DNA of 64,000 bases from Morella rubra (taxonomy: Eukaryota; Streptophyta; Magnoliopsida; Fagales; Myricaceae): positions 24,806,584 through 24,870,583 of the forward strand of contig CM025853.1 in the NCBI GenBank assembly GCA_003952965.2, written 5' to 3'. Made by a program: the position numbers and the translations under genes. A model generated the notes under the pieces. That model was not told the DNA's origin. It ran no database searches and saw only the letters and a program-made list of their open reading frames with translations. Position 1 is the first letter of the stretch. Each line of letters begins with the position of its first letter. This document shows, piece by piece, positions 12,123 to 23,477 of this stretch.

Positions 12123-12379
12123 TAAATACATTTTTTACCTAAGAACTACCCTAGGTTCTAAACTTTTTGTCAAATTTTTAGACTAAAATAACGATAATGG
12201 CCTTGACCTATTTTGCATATATTAAAAGTATTGTTTTCAATTCATTAAATTTTTATGAATATTATTGTGAAATGGAGGGTGTAAAGTATTAGTTGGATTG
12301 TGTAAAGTGTTTAAAAATTTAGTAAAAGGTGAAATGTATTTACCCTAGATTTTATCATTTAAATTTCGTTTTCTAACAT

Positions 12380-13370
12380 TTCCAAAATTTACAACCATGA
12401 TCCCTCTGAATTTACATTGCTATCCAACTTCCTTTCCCGAATAATCTATGTAGCAGAAGTAGCAATATAGACCCTCTGTTAACGGTAAGTTCCCTCTGTT
12501 TTATTCTATTTCTTTTATTAGATCAATAAAATATTATCATTTGGTGTGAAACTAAGAACTCCGTGGACTAATTTATCAATTTTTAAATTATAAGGACCAT
12601 TTTACTATAAAAACGACCAATCAGTTGTTTTCTTTTCATAGACTCAATGTGACATCTCCTAGATATTATTAGCAAATCCATCTTAAACTGAATAATCTAA
12701 CAATCCATAAGAGATAGAATTTGCATTGAAACCAAATTTTGAAAAAATATCAATTTTTAAAATTTTAAATTCCATAAGAGATTAAAAAAATTGATTATTT
12801 AAATTATATTATCTAAAATTTAACCCTATTTTACCCATAAAAAAAAAAAAAAATCAACCGAATCATAAAAGGAAACATTAACATCCACTCTAAAATCAAT
12901 ATCAAGAAGTTCCATAAGCAACCTCCATCTTGTCCTTTGACAAATCAATTATGCGGAAAGTCATGCTCTGCTTGGGAACATGATTTTGCCTCTCAAAGAA
13001 GATACTGGGACCAATCTACTCGTTTATTTGCCCTTCCAATGTGCTTGATGTGTGAAACCTCCCCCCTTGCTGCAAATTATGGTGATCACTTTTGTCCAAT
13101 TCGAGATTTGGGATACACAAATACTTACAGATCCTGTGAATTTGCGTTGTAACAAAAATTCCTCTAAACTGTAAGTCTGTCATTATTTACTCTGTTTAAG
13201 TTCCTCTCTGTTTTACTCTGTTTCTTTTTGTTAGCTTCCTCCCCAACTCTGTTTAAGTTCCTCCTTCTCTGTATAAATCTCTTGCAGGAACTTGCAGGTA
13301 GATGTAGGGCTATTCTAGCAGTAAAACGGCAGCTTGCTTGATGACATTCCATCCCAATCAGAACTCATCC
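12380..13370. repeat. Long direct repeat, copy A (promoter-like block)
   Basis: This block recurs in the same order at 14190-15730. Shared landmarks include ACCTCTGTTAAC, the pair TTAAACTGAATAATCTAA and AGAGATAGAATTTGCATTGA, AACTGTAAGTCT, CTCTGTTTCTTTTTGTTAGC and TATAAATCTCTTGCAGGAAC. The last contains a splice acceptor-like CTCTTGCAG, so the unit might include an untranslated exon of the ASG1-like gene downstream. Copy A is not interrupted. No long frame is present. Confidence 0.75.
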
Positions 13371-13964
13371 AGTATGTTGTTCTATTTTCCTGCCTTTCTT
13401 TTTCACTTGGCTAGTAACATTTAAGCCCTGCTTGAAAACTTTTAGATTTCTACTCAGTTACATTGAAGGACCTTTAACCCACAGAGGCTTTGGTGTTCAA
13501 CAAAACCACAAGTTTTCACCTATCAAATTCTCTCTCCTACGTGATTCCAGTCTTCGGGAATTAGAATATGCTTCCCTTTTGATGACAAATATCTGAATAA
13601 TTGGCCGAAGCATTTGATATTAAATAAAAAGGGATTGGATTGTAATTGTCAGTTCAGGAGGTCATAGAGTTTTTCATTAGTACAGTGCCATGAGTATTAG
13701 CTTTACATAGGCATAATCTTCATTTTCTGTCACGAGAAAATCGTGGAAAAATTTGGGGACCAATGAAGTCAGCAAATATAGACTTCTGATATTCTAATGG
13801 GATATGCACGAGATCTTTATAAAATTCATCTTTCTTTCTTTTTTTTTATGTTCTGATTACTTGAAAATATATCCAGGTTTGTTTAGAATGCCTGTCGTGG
13901 TCAATTGTACTTTCTGTATTCTTTTATCTTTTTTTCGTGGGTCTTAGTTTATTTGTTTTTCATC

Positions 13965-14085
13965 ATCAAAATTTAAATTTACGAGAGAGAGCCAGAGAGA
14001 GGGGGAGAGAAGCGCAGAAAAGAGTACCATTATGCTTTAGGATACGAGCAACCTTATCTCTGCGGGATTATCTTAAAAGTTTAAA
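13965..14085. repeat. Dispersed repeat, copy 1 (GA-rich)
   Basis: CAAAATTTAAATTTA followed by a GA-rich run, then AGAAGCGCA, AGAGTACCATTATG and a final CTG(C)GGGATTAT-like end. The same series occurs at 24519-24613, with a shared order of motifs, so both come from one repeat family of unknown class. Confidence 0.6.
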
Positions 14086-14189
14086 CATATGTTGGACAAT
14101 TTTATCACGTATCTTCAAAGTTTAAACCTACAATCTTATTATTTAAATTCAGTTGTCCAGCATTTATCATAAATTTGCCCATAAAAGAA

Positions 14190-15730
14190 AAATCAACGAA
14201 GATCTCTGGGAATTTGCATTGTTACGGAATTGCCTTTTCCGAAGAAGTAGCAATCTGGAACCTCTGTTAACCGTAACTTCCCCCTCTGTTTCATTCTTTT
14301 ATTAAATCAATAAAGTATATGATTTTATTTTTATTTTTGCTAGTTAGTTCAATTGTCTCATTTGTTATTGTTTTTGCATGCGCCCTATCATGATTCAGCA
14401 TGGTGTGAAAATAAGAACCCTGTAGATTTTTTAACTATAGGCAGGGACGGATTTAGGGGGGCGGGAAATATTTACAAAATTTTTTTCTTTAAAACATTTT
14501 TAAGGTAAAAAAATATTATCCTATCCCAATTTTACACTTTCAAATATCATTTTACCCCCCTCCAAATATTTTGAAAAAACCTCTTTTGCAAGGTCAAAAA
14601 TACTATCCCTTTTTTATCCATTTAAATACCATTTATCCCTCAAAATGAATGAGACAAACATAATGCTTTAAAAATCATACCCTTTAAAATGACTACAAAT
14701 AACAAATGAATTAAAGTATCATTTAAAATAACAACAAAATGCTAATGGAATTAAAATTTCACCAAGAGATGCAATTTATTTTATGACCTAAATACTGGTT
14801 TTTGTTTCTATTGTGTTATTTATTTCTCTTAATTTCACTTTTTTTAAAAAAAAAATTATCGATTTTGCCTCACCTCACCTTTGAAAAAGTTAACATAAAA
14901 AAATCACTTAACCCACCAAGTTTCTTATGCGACTTTACATATAACAACTTTAACTTGGTTTTTTTCTTTCTTTTCTTTTGACGTTGTTTTGGATTATACA
15001 AGTTATTTTCTCTTTTTAACTTCAAATCTATTTCGATCTCAATTATTTTCCCTCTTTTAGTTTCTAATTTCAATCTAGAGTAAACATTTATATTATTTTC
15101 TATATAATTGTTGGTTGATGAATGTGTATAATGATTTTATTATATTTTTTAAAAGGTATTGGAGTTTGTTTGAAAATGTGTAGGAGATAATATTGAATTT
15201 TTTGAGATTTTGGATGTTTAGTTGTAATTTTTTTTTATATTCAAAATATTTCCTAAACAAAGCGAATATTTCCTCTTTATGACTCCGCCCCACTAAGACT
15301 TCAATCTTGGATCCACCGCTGAAGTCTATAGGAACCATTTTGCTATAGAACGATCCATCAGTTGTTTACATCTCATACATATAATTAGCAAATTCATCTT
15401 AAACTGAATAATCTAACCCATAAGAGATAGAATTTGCATTGAAACCAAATCTTCAGTCCCTGAAAAAATATCAATTTTTAAAATTTTAAATCCATAATAG
15501 ATATAAAATTATATTATCTACCATTTAACCTAAATTTACCCATTAAAAAAAAAATCAACCGATGATGATAGGCAAATATAGATCCTGTGAATTTGCATTG
15601 TAACTAAAATTCCTCTAAACTGTAAGTCTCCTCTGTTCCTCCTCTTTTTTACTCTGTTTCTTTTTGTTAGCTTCAATCCTAAATCAGTTTAAGTTCCTCC
15701 TCCGTATAAATCTCTTGCAGGAACTTCCTG
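14190..15730. repeat. Long direct repeat, copy B, with a transposon insertion
   Basis: Copy B holds the same series of landmarks as 12380-13370, but is split at 14441/15325 by an 883-bp insertion. After the shared CTCTTGCAGGAACTT it continues with the CTGTATTCTTTT and GGGTCTTAGTTTATTTG sequence that in copy A lies about 630 bases further on (13912-13955). Copy B therefore lacks that interval, or copy A gained it. Confidence 0.7.
14442..15324. mobile_element. hAT-like non-autonomous DNA transposon
   Basis: The insertion starts CAGGGACGGATTTAGG and ends near CCTAAAT/ATCC-type complement (GGATCCACCGCTG), giving imperfect terminal inverted repeats of the CAGnGnnGGAT form. It is flanked by ACTATAGG (14434-14441) and TCTATAGG (15325-15332), an 8-bp target duplication with one mismatch, as in hAT elements. 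The uninterrupted copy A at 12580-12600 shows the empty site. No transposase is encoded. Confidence 0.7.
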
Positions 15731-16394
15731 TATTCTTTTCTCTTTTTTTCTTGGGTCTTAGTTTATTTGTTTTCATTATCTCTTGTGGAACTTTAAATCC
15801 TATGCTCGGATTTACTACAGTGCAGGAAAAACATCGACCAACTCAGAAATATGATTTAAGGACTAGATAGGTTCTTGGGTCAGATGTGAAGGGACCACTA
15901 GCAAAATTCAATTAGCTGACCAGGTGGGTTGTCAAATTTCTGAAGTAGAATCGAATTGTCTTCTTTTTTTCTCTGTCTTTTTTCTGTTTGGTTGCTAAGG
16001 AAATAACCGGCCAGTGCTTCAAATATAATCTGCAGGACTTCTGATATACATTGAATGTGGGTATAGGTTATTCGTCCAGACCGTTGACTACCTCCAAAAC
16101 AAGAAAACCAAGCATAACAGTGGATTCAGAACAGGGACTTCGTTTCTGCATTTCAAATAACCAAAGCTGCAAACGAGATGCCGAGAAGAACACCAGCAGA
16201 CACTAGGGAGGTCATGACGCTCTTTTTTTTCGGTCTTCACTGCGCTTTTTACGTTCGCGTATTATTTTGTATTTCTTGGTTTCTTCTTCAACTTTTTCTA
16301 CTACTTTGCTTATCGTGGTTGAGTCTTGATGAGCTGTTGGGACTGTTTCTTGAGATATTGCATGCATGAGTTTCTTGTCTTCTGAGATGACCAG

Positions 16395-17045
16395 GAGCGG
16401 GGGCCGCAGTGGCCGAACTAGAAATTAATATTTGGGGGGCGGATTTTGTATAATAATAATATATTTTTAAATTTTTATTTATTTAATTTAATAAAAATAT
16501 ATATTATAAAAACATGTATCATGAGCTTATATTTTTAATTTAAGACATAATAATGTTATTAATAAGTTACTTAGAGATATACTTGCATAGTAGTTATTAA
16601 CAAAGATAATGAATTATAAATAATAGTTTTCTTCTTAAAATTCAAAATTTATAACATTTATGTTTTTTTCGAAGTTACATCTGTAAAGAAAATAGAAAAA
16701 AACATGAATAAAAATGAGTGAGTGTTTGAAGAGCTCAAAAAAAAATAAGAGTAAACCACACATTATAAGTTTTATTGTTAAATATATTGTCACACGAAAA
16801 AAATTGTCTAAAACTTTTGAATTTAAAATTTTTCTTTACAAAATTTTAAGATTCAAACTAATTCTTAAAATTTAATTAACATGTAATTTCAAATATTTAA
16901 GGGAACTAAATATTAATTTTTGCAAAAACTATATAAATACGGACTAAAGAGTAGTTTTAAAATTTGTTGGGGGCCAAATCTTATTTTTTGTTAAAATCCG
17001 TGTAAAGACAAGGGGTTTTCAAAAATTTGGGGCCACTGGTGGCTC
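16395..17045. mobile_element. AT-rich interspersed element of unknown class
   Basis: The block opens with CGCAGTGGCCGAACTAGAAA followed by a G run, is extremely AT-rich inside, and closes with GGGGCCACTGGTGGC. The two ends are partly complementary (AGTGGCC and GGCCACT). Nothing is coded. The structure suggests a non-autonomous DNA element just upstream of the first located exon of the ASG1-like gene. Confidence 0.45.
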
Positions 17046-17173
17046 AAATGGGTAGGTAGGTAAGGCAACCGGCCCCATAATATGACCTATAAAATAGAAA
17101 GTAATTATCATATAAACTCAATGTATTTATTTCTGATATATTTTTTTGGCAATACCGTGATATTATTTTGTAG

Positions 17174-18525
17174 GGCAACTTGAGTGTTCATATAAACCCA
17201 TCTCCGGTTGGTTCGACACCTTCAAATCCAGATTCTTCTTCGAACCACCCCGCAGAGAGGCGCCTTGACTATGCACAGAATATTTCTAAGACAAATCGTA
17301 ACTTCAGCAATTATGATGATATCGATCCTGAGAAGTTGAGATTTCAAACTTCCATGCATTGTCCCTTAAAATTGGCTCATGTGTGGGTACCCACAATCTC
17401 AAAACTCCAATAACAACGGACATAGGAATTAAACAGATCTCTATTGATATTTTGACTGAAAAATGTGCAGGTAATTGAAGATGGTTTGGTAGCAAAGTTC
17501 TACTATTTGAGGAAACAAATTGTATGGGAAATCATGAAGGAGGGTTCGAATAGAAAAATTGAAATCGAATGGTCCGATGTTATAGGAATCAAAGCTGCAA
17601 CCAGGGAAGGTCAGCCTGGAATTCTTGGAATTAAGGTCATTTTGCTTCATCTTTGACTCTCTCATTTTTAATGACATTGGGATTTTATATTAGAGTGAGG
17701 TGGTTCTTTCAAGGAGATAAATAGAAATGTTGTTTAATTCTTCTTTCAAGTCTCATATTTGGTAAAGCTTTTATATATGCAGCTTGACAAACCACCCAAG
17801 TTCTATAAAGAGATTGACCCACAGCCGCGGAAACATCCTACTTGGAATGATATTCCAGATTTCACCAATGGTGAAGCTCTAATTAACAGGTTTGTATCTT
17901 TTTTCTGTTTCTGCAATGACAACTCAAGCTCGTGACCTATTCCTTTTAGGGTGACAAACCATCCAACTCCAGAAATAAAATATATTTCACATATAGTTCT
18001 CGTGCGATCTTACAAGTATGGTAGAAACTAATGAATTTAATTTGTGTTTCATATGCTACCCTTAGGATGCACTATGTTACATTTCCTCCGGGAGTTCTTG
18101 ACAAACACTATGAGAAGCTCCTTCAAAGTGACAGTCAACTATCGATGCTGAGCCAAATGTCATTCCCAAGTCAAAGTTTTCTCTACTTTGAGTCAGACCC
18201 TCAAATACATGATCCAGCGATCACTCTTCAGAACTTTTATGATGAAGGTGGTGTCACGTGGCTTATTCCAGACTCTCAAATACATCATGCAGCGATCACT
18301 CCTCAGAACTATAACGAGTTAACTCCATACATTGGAGTCCAAAGCTTTATTTCAAATCCAGCTATAACTCTTCAAAACTATACCATGGCAGCTGGGCCTA
18401 GAGTCAGGAGCTATATTTCAAATCCAGCTATAACTCCTCAAAACCATACCATGGAAGCTCCTTATGTTGACGGAGTCCCGAGCCTTTTTCCAGACTCTGA
18501 AGTTTCTCAGCTACATGATCAGTAA
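17174..18525 (+). CDS. ASG1-like protein with a TRF2/HOY1 PH-like domain (5' exon not found)
   Basis: Four exons join in frame: 17174-17386, 17471-17635, 17783-17889, 18066-18525 (314 codons plus TAA). Conserved blocks are KLAHVW, then VIEDGLVAKFYYLRKQIVWE, IEIEWSDVIGIKA, KFYKEIDPQPRKHPTWND, DFTNGEALINR and TFPPGVLDKHYEKLLQ. These are diagnostic of the plant family of Arabidopsis ALTERED SEED GERMINATION 1. Its members are linked to seed germination and stress and carry a PH-like fold; the molecular role is not established. All four joins use GT-AG. An in-frame TAG at 17171-17173 is part of the acceptor TTTTGTAG, so the start codon lies in an upstream exon I could not identify. The C-terminal half holds repeated PAIT(L/P)QN units instead of the usual tail. 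I am sure of the family, less so of the 5' structure. Confidence 0.82.
18208..18468 (+). repeat. Coding repeat units in the ASG1-like C-terminus
   Basis: Inside exon 4 the motif (P/A)AIT(L/P)QN occurs four times: DPAITLQNF, HAAITPQNY, NPAITLQNY and NPAITPQNH, spaced 20-30 codons apart. The last two units are nearly identical at DNA level (TTTCAAATCCAGCTATAACT occurs twice). The pattern indicates recent internal duplication in a region that looks structurally disordered. Confidence 0.8.
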
Positions 18526-18789
18526 TGGATTGCAAATGGGTGACCAATAACTCCAATACATCACTGCAACGGAGAGGAGAACCTTGCAAACAACACTGAT
18601 GAAATTCTAGACCAAATATTATTCCCATGAAGTTTAAATACAATTTACCATTTTTGTTTCTTATTGTTTCTAACAAAGTCTATTTTGTCTACTTTTTTTC
18701 TCTCTAAAACCACTATCTGTAGACAAATTAAAAGTTTAAAAAGCTAGTCTTCGGAATTTCCATAATAACAAAAAAAAATCTTTAACTTA

Positions 18790-19045
18790 TGGGTTTTGAA
18801 ATATCTCAAAATTTAAAATTTAGTAGTACAAAGTACACTACACTTCTTGTTCTTCAACTGTTGGACTCCCAAAATTTTGACATAATAAAATAACTCCAAA
18901 ATCATCTATCTTTCTCCATCAAATCATCTCTTTTTTTTATCAAAATAAATATAAAAAATTTACTCAAATAATTTCTCCCATCACTTTTTCAACAATTTCT
19001 ATATACTAAAATTTTTAAACCCCAAAATTTTGAAAGCCAAACACC
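18790..19045. mobile_element. AT-rich MITE-like repeat (family member 1)
   Basis: The ends are related to TTTTGAAA...CTCAAAATTT and CCCAAAATTTTGAAAGCCAA. The middle has phrases such as CCATCAAATCATCTC, ACTCAAATAATTTC and TTTTCAACAATTTC. The same order of phrases recurs at about 25545-25690 and 40262-40545. It is non-coding and probably a small DNA transposon family. Confidence 0.5.
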
Positions 19046-19374
19046 AGTCCGGGGGATTCAATCTTAACAAAAAAAATAAATAAATAAATACTAGTAAGGT
19101 TAAGGAAGTTCAATATTCAGAGTCTAACAAATTCTGTATCACTAAATTTACATTCCGATCACCATTAGGATTATGTCCTACACACAACCAGCAGGGTAAA
19201 AACCTGGCCACATGACCCAAGCTAAATATTAAGCACTCTATCCTATCATCTTTACACAAAACCACCAATGTGGAAACTCCTTTCTAACCACACGACACAC
19301 AACAACAACCTGAGGGTGCCTTCATGCACGCTCCATTTTGAAACAGCCATAATAAAGTCTGGTTACGAGCACCT

Positions 19375-22300
19375 TCACTTTCTTTCCGTCCCAACTCATG
19401 GCTTGCTTTTAACTTCAGACTCCTGCACCCAAAGAGAGGAAAGGGAAGAGGTGAAAAAGTAGAAGTCAATAGGGTGTTCCAAATGATACACAAGCACGTA
19501 ATCAATTAATCTATCCGTTCCTTTAACAATACACATGGATATATATACCTGTGGCAGGGGCCGCTGGATTGTGATTTTCTGCACCCTTACTCCAGTCGTA
19601 GCACACCTACAGTCGGTTGAAAAGAAAAAGTTTCTAAGCCCCCCTACATAAACCAATAAAAGGAAGCACCTACTGACCCTAGGAGCCAGATCTCATTTAA
19701 TCATGTCTCTTTCATGCAACATAGGTTATCCAAGGACTCGGAAGGGTTTCCATACATCTCATAGTAAGGACAGCTGAATAGATCACACTAAGGAACTAAA
19801 TTCATATTCTAATACCCCTCCATTCAGAACACATATTAGGGAAGCAGAGAAGAAAAAGAGGGAGAAACCAAAAATGTGATCCTGAAAAACTGAACCCTTT
19901 TTGGCTTCCAGGATAGAGGGAATGACTCATACCGCATATGCATATATTGACCCATCGTTGTTGAAAGTGCTGCAGGGTATGGGTTGACTGCACCTAGCCA
20001 TGGCCTGACAAAAAGAAGTTGTGTGACAATATCATTCAGTTAGAAAACATGTTTATTGCTTTTACTAGTTCAATTTTTTTCCAATAATTAACAGATTTCA
20101 GCTCAAGAAAAAAATTCTAGAAGTACCTTGAGTCTCTGTTTACTGTCTTTGTCCCAGAAATTAAACGCACCACCGGACCCTGCAGTTGCAAAAGTGTGAT
20201 GCACCTGAAACAGAGGGCAGGCAGACAGATCTTAAACCGCAGCAGATCAAAATACACGAAGCACCAACAATTCACAATCCGAGTTCAATTAACTGTCTTC
20301 ACTGAACTTGACGAAATAGAGATATACTACCAATGAAGAAATACGATTTCTTTAAAGGCACAATGTTTCAAACAAAGAACTTAGAAAGAGATCTAATGGT
20401 AAAATAGAATCTTACAGGATGGAAGTTTAGAGAGTTCAGAGTGTATCTCATTGCCATCTCTATGACATTTAAAAGTGAAGTTTTTGCTTTGCTGTGGATC
20501 ACCAAGGTGGTGTACACCAACCCTTCCTTCTATCGAGCCAACCTGGATACAAAGCAACATTAAGCTAAACAATCTCAACAATCCATTCCAGCAACAACAT
20601 AACTCTGCTTGGTTAGTAATCCATTTCCAGAAACCATGCCTTGTTTAAGTTCACGTCCAACTTCCATATTTTCTGACTCCACATTTCTACAAGATTAGAT
20701 CCTCTTTCTACTAACGTTCTGTCACTTGCTTAGATATTCATTAGGCAATAACCATAGACGAAACATGACATGTATCTAATAATCAAACAAATGCATACCA
20801 AGAAACCTTGCTGATCGGGAAAGGCGGTAACACATCTGGTCTGATACTTCAAAGGCAAAGTGATTCTCTTGAACTCAATCTGTTGGAATTTGGAACATGA
20901 TTAGAGTTGAAGATTTTAAAGCACAAATAGAGGAATAGTACGACTATCAGAATTCTCAAACTCAATTTACTTTTAAAACATCAAGGCATCTCAAGAAGTG
21001 ATTCATTATTATGTAAATATTACTTTTGAACAACGATATAAGCAAAAGAACAAGCGTCTTCTTAACACACCCAAGAAGGGGGATTAGAGGGCCACTGTCA
21101 AAGTTTACTCCTTTATAACTGAACAGAGTGTTATGGGCTTGCAACAAATAAATTACTCGTATCAAGCTGATAACAACTGCCAAATATTTGTGAAATTTTT
21201 GGTGTTAATTATAGTAGCAAAACAAAGGGTTACTACAAAGAAACTTACTATTGATGAACGGGAACACATGGTGTGATCATTTATACAAAATTTGTAGATA
21301 GCTTTTTATGACGGAATGCTAAAAGCCTAGATGATATGATTCATCTCAAAAGCTGACAGAATAGAGCACTCAACTTCTATTGAACTTGAGTTTGAAACAT
21401 CTGTTACAGAATATTGTTTTGTAATCTTGAGACATCCGATTTTAAAAAGAGTGCAACATCATTTAGAATATATTGCACTCATTGCGTTCATAACATTACC
21501 TGGGGGTTCTGCAAGTTGAAGACTACCAGATTTCGATCTGCAGTACCAACAACCATCAGAGGATGCCTAACTGTTAGTGAATAGCAGCGGTCAGGGAGTT
21601 GTTGTGTATGCACCAGATTTGACTGTCTAGTGTCCCAATACCTAAGAATTGGTAGGAAATCCATAGGAAATGCTTAATCACACAAGTCAAGTGCACAGAA
21701 GAATCAGATTGCAAATAAATAATAGATCAATAGCATGAAAAACAAGGGAAGGAGCATAACGACCATCTGACAGACTAGCATGGCCACAAACAGTAAGTGC
21801 CAAAACATGACGAGGAAAATTCAATAATCCACAATTAGCAGCCAAATTTATAAAAATTTCCAATGTCAATTTCATGCTTAAATCCCCAGACAAAAGAGAA
21901 GATTGCAATTTGGGAAGGCCTTCCTCCATAATGCAACAGAAATGTCATCGAGTTTCACAACCGTATCATAGGCTTCTTAGAAGAAAAAATGGGTCAAGGA
22001 AAGCTCTTTACTTACATGTCACTCTACAGCGAGTTGCCATGAAGGAACGGAAACAGGGAAATGATACATTTGTACATCAAAGACAAGGCAGTTAGAGGAC
22101 CTTTGAATAGAAATCTTAACACTGGCCACCAGTCAAATCATGAGAACCATCTTAACAGTGGCACAATTGGTCAAAATCTCTATCCAAATATATAAACTGA
22201 ACTAGTATACAACAAGATGACCTAACAACTTCGATATCTTAGGAAATAAATGCAGTTAAGAATCAGTGTTTCTACTTCAGTGTCTTGTCCCAACTCCCTG

Positions 22301-23477
22301 TAGCTAAGATGTTCATCTCCGGAATCCATGCAATCTCCTTGATGGGTGCATCATGCATGGCCACAGTCATAGGCTGCCCACCAGACAAAGGCCACATCTT
22401 CGCTTGCTTATCACAGCCTCCAGAAAAGACAGTGGTTCCATCATCTTTCCAGGTAGAGCACAATACCTTATAGCAAAAGGTCAAAAAAAAAAAAACTAAT
22501 GGGAGATTTGATAATTGCCATTGTCAATTCAGCTAAAGCAGGAGATGTATAGGTTATGAGCTCCAGTATTACCAGTTGGTCATGAGATATTGAAGCCTTG
22601 GATGTACTGCCAACAGCAGCCCCACTATGCATTATTTCCCAATATCTTACCTACAAAATGAAATCCAATAGTGTTGAAGAAAAAAGAGGAGAAACAACAC
22701 TTTAGGAAAATGATAATGGTTTAGCACAACAGCAAGAAACTAACAAATTTAACCCAGTAAACAAGGAAATGGAAACCAACTGAACATACCTGGTTATCCC
22801 AGGAAGTAGCAACCAAGTAATTGGCCTTGGGGCTAAAACTAAGGCTCGAAACTGAATCGCTAGGAGGTTGAGCGACCTAAATGAGATTTCAACATCATTT
22901 GAGCTCAAGGATCCCCGCCAAAAAAAAAAAAAAGACAATGCTTGACCAAATACAACGATGAATGTATAATGGAAGCAACAACGCTCCACATCAAATTATA
23001 CTCAATTATAGATTGGAGAACAAATTACTATTGGAACAGTATATTTATTCATATATTTTTTTTAAAAAAATGACATTTTGAAGAACAAGAATGATAACAA
23101 TTATTCCTTGAGGAAACAAAAAATAGAAGATGAAAGTAGAAAAGATATATACAACCCAAATTTATAGGCAAAACAAATAATTTTAGAGACGGTTAAAGCA
23201 AAGAAACAAAGAGGGAAAAACTAGCAGTGAAAATCTTCTGTTATGAACCAATTCAAGTTTGAAAATCACAGAAATGTAGCAATTCACAACATGATTCAGA
23301 TGCAATAGTAAAAAGCCAAATACTCAACCACGAAATTTGCACTGTGATCAGGCAATTAAGCTCAAGAACGAAAGGAAAAGTTGAAAAGATTAAACTTAGT
23401 CATCCAATCACATCACCTCCCTCAAAGGACTTATTTGGATTAGGGTTCGGGGCTGCAGCGGTTCCAAAAGTGGCCAT
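19375..23477 (-). pseudogene. RAE1: RAE1 mRNA export factor (WD40), 11 exons, disrupted
   Basis: RAE1 (Gle2) is a seven-bladed WD40 protein of the nuclear pore that aids mRNA export. Exons on the minus strand: 23477-23418, 22876-22790, 22650-22573, 22466-22276, 21641-21500, 20879-20799, 20542-20416, 20204-20127, 20004-19933, 19606-19549, 19422-19375. Blocks such as LVATSWDN, FSGGCDKQAKMWPLSGGQP, ATGSWDKTLKYWDTRQ, HPLMVVGTADRNLVVFNL and YQTRCVTAFPDQQGFLVGSI fit plant RAE1 closely. Lesions: a 4-bp tandem GAGG at the exon 1 donor shifts the frame and leads to TAG after six codons; exon 7 is 127 nt instead of 129 (2-bp loss after ATACACTCT); exon 10 lacks about nine residues and ends in the wrong phase; CGA has become TGA at 19398-19396, seven codons early. 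The conserved GSDG is GSGG. CCT2 and CYP97A in the window show no such errors. Confidence 0.88.
22483..22495. repeat. Poly-A run in RAE1 intron 3
   Basis: A single-base run of about 12 A directly upstream (in transcription terms) of exon 4, in the polypyrimidine-tract position on the minus strand. Confidence 0.6.

Noticed and set aside
16178..16369. ATG frame MPRRTPADTREVM as the missing first exon of the ASG1-like gene
   Set aside because: The frame turns into hydrophobic low-complexity sequence after 13 residues, and no donor in a phase fitting 17174 was convincing.
22285..22473. Plus-strand frame of 62 codons
   Set aside because: It is the antisense shadow of RAE1 exon 4.
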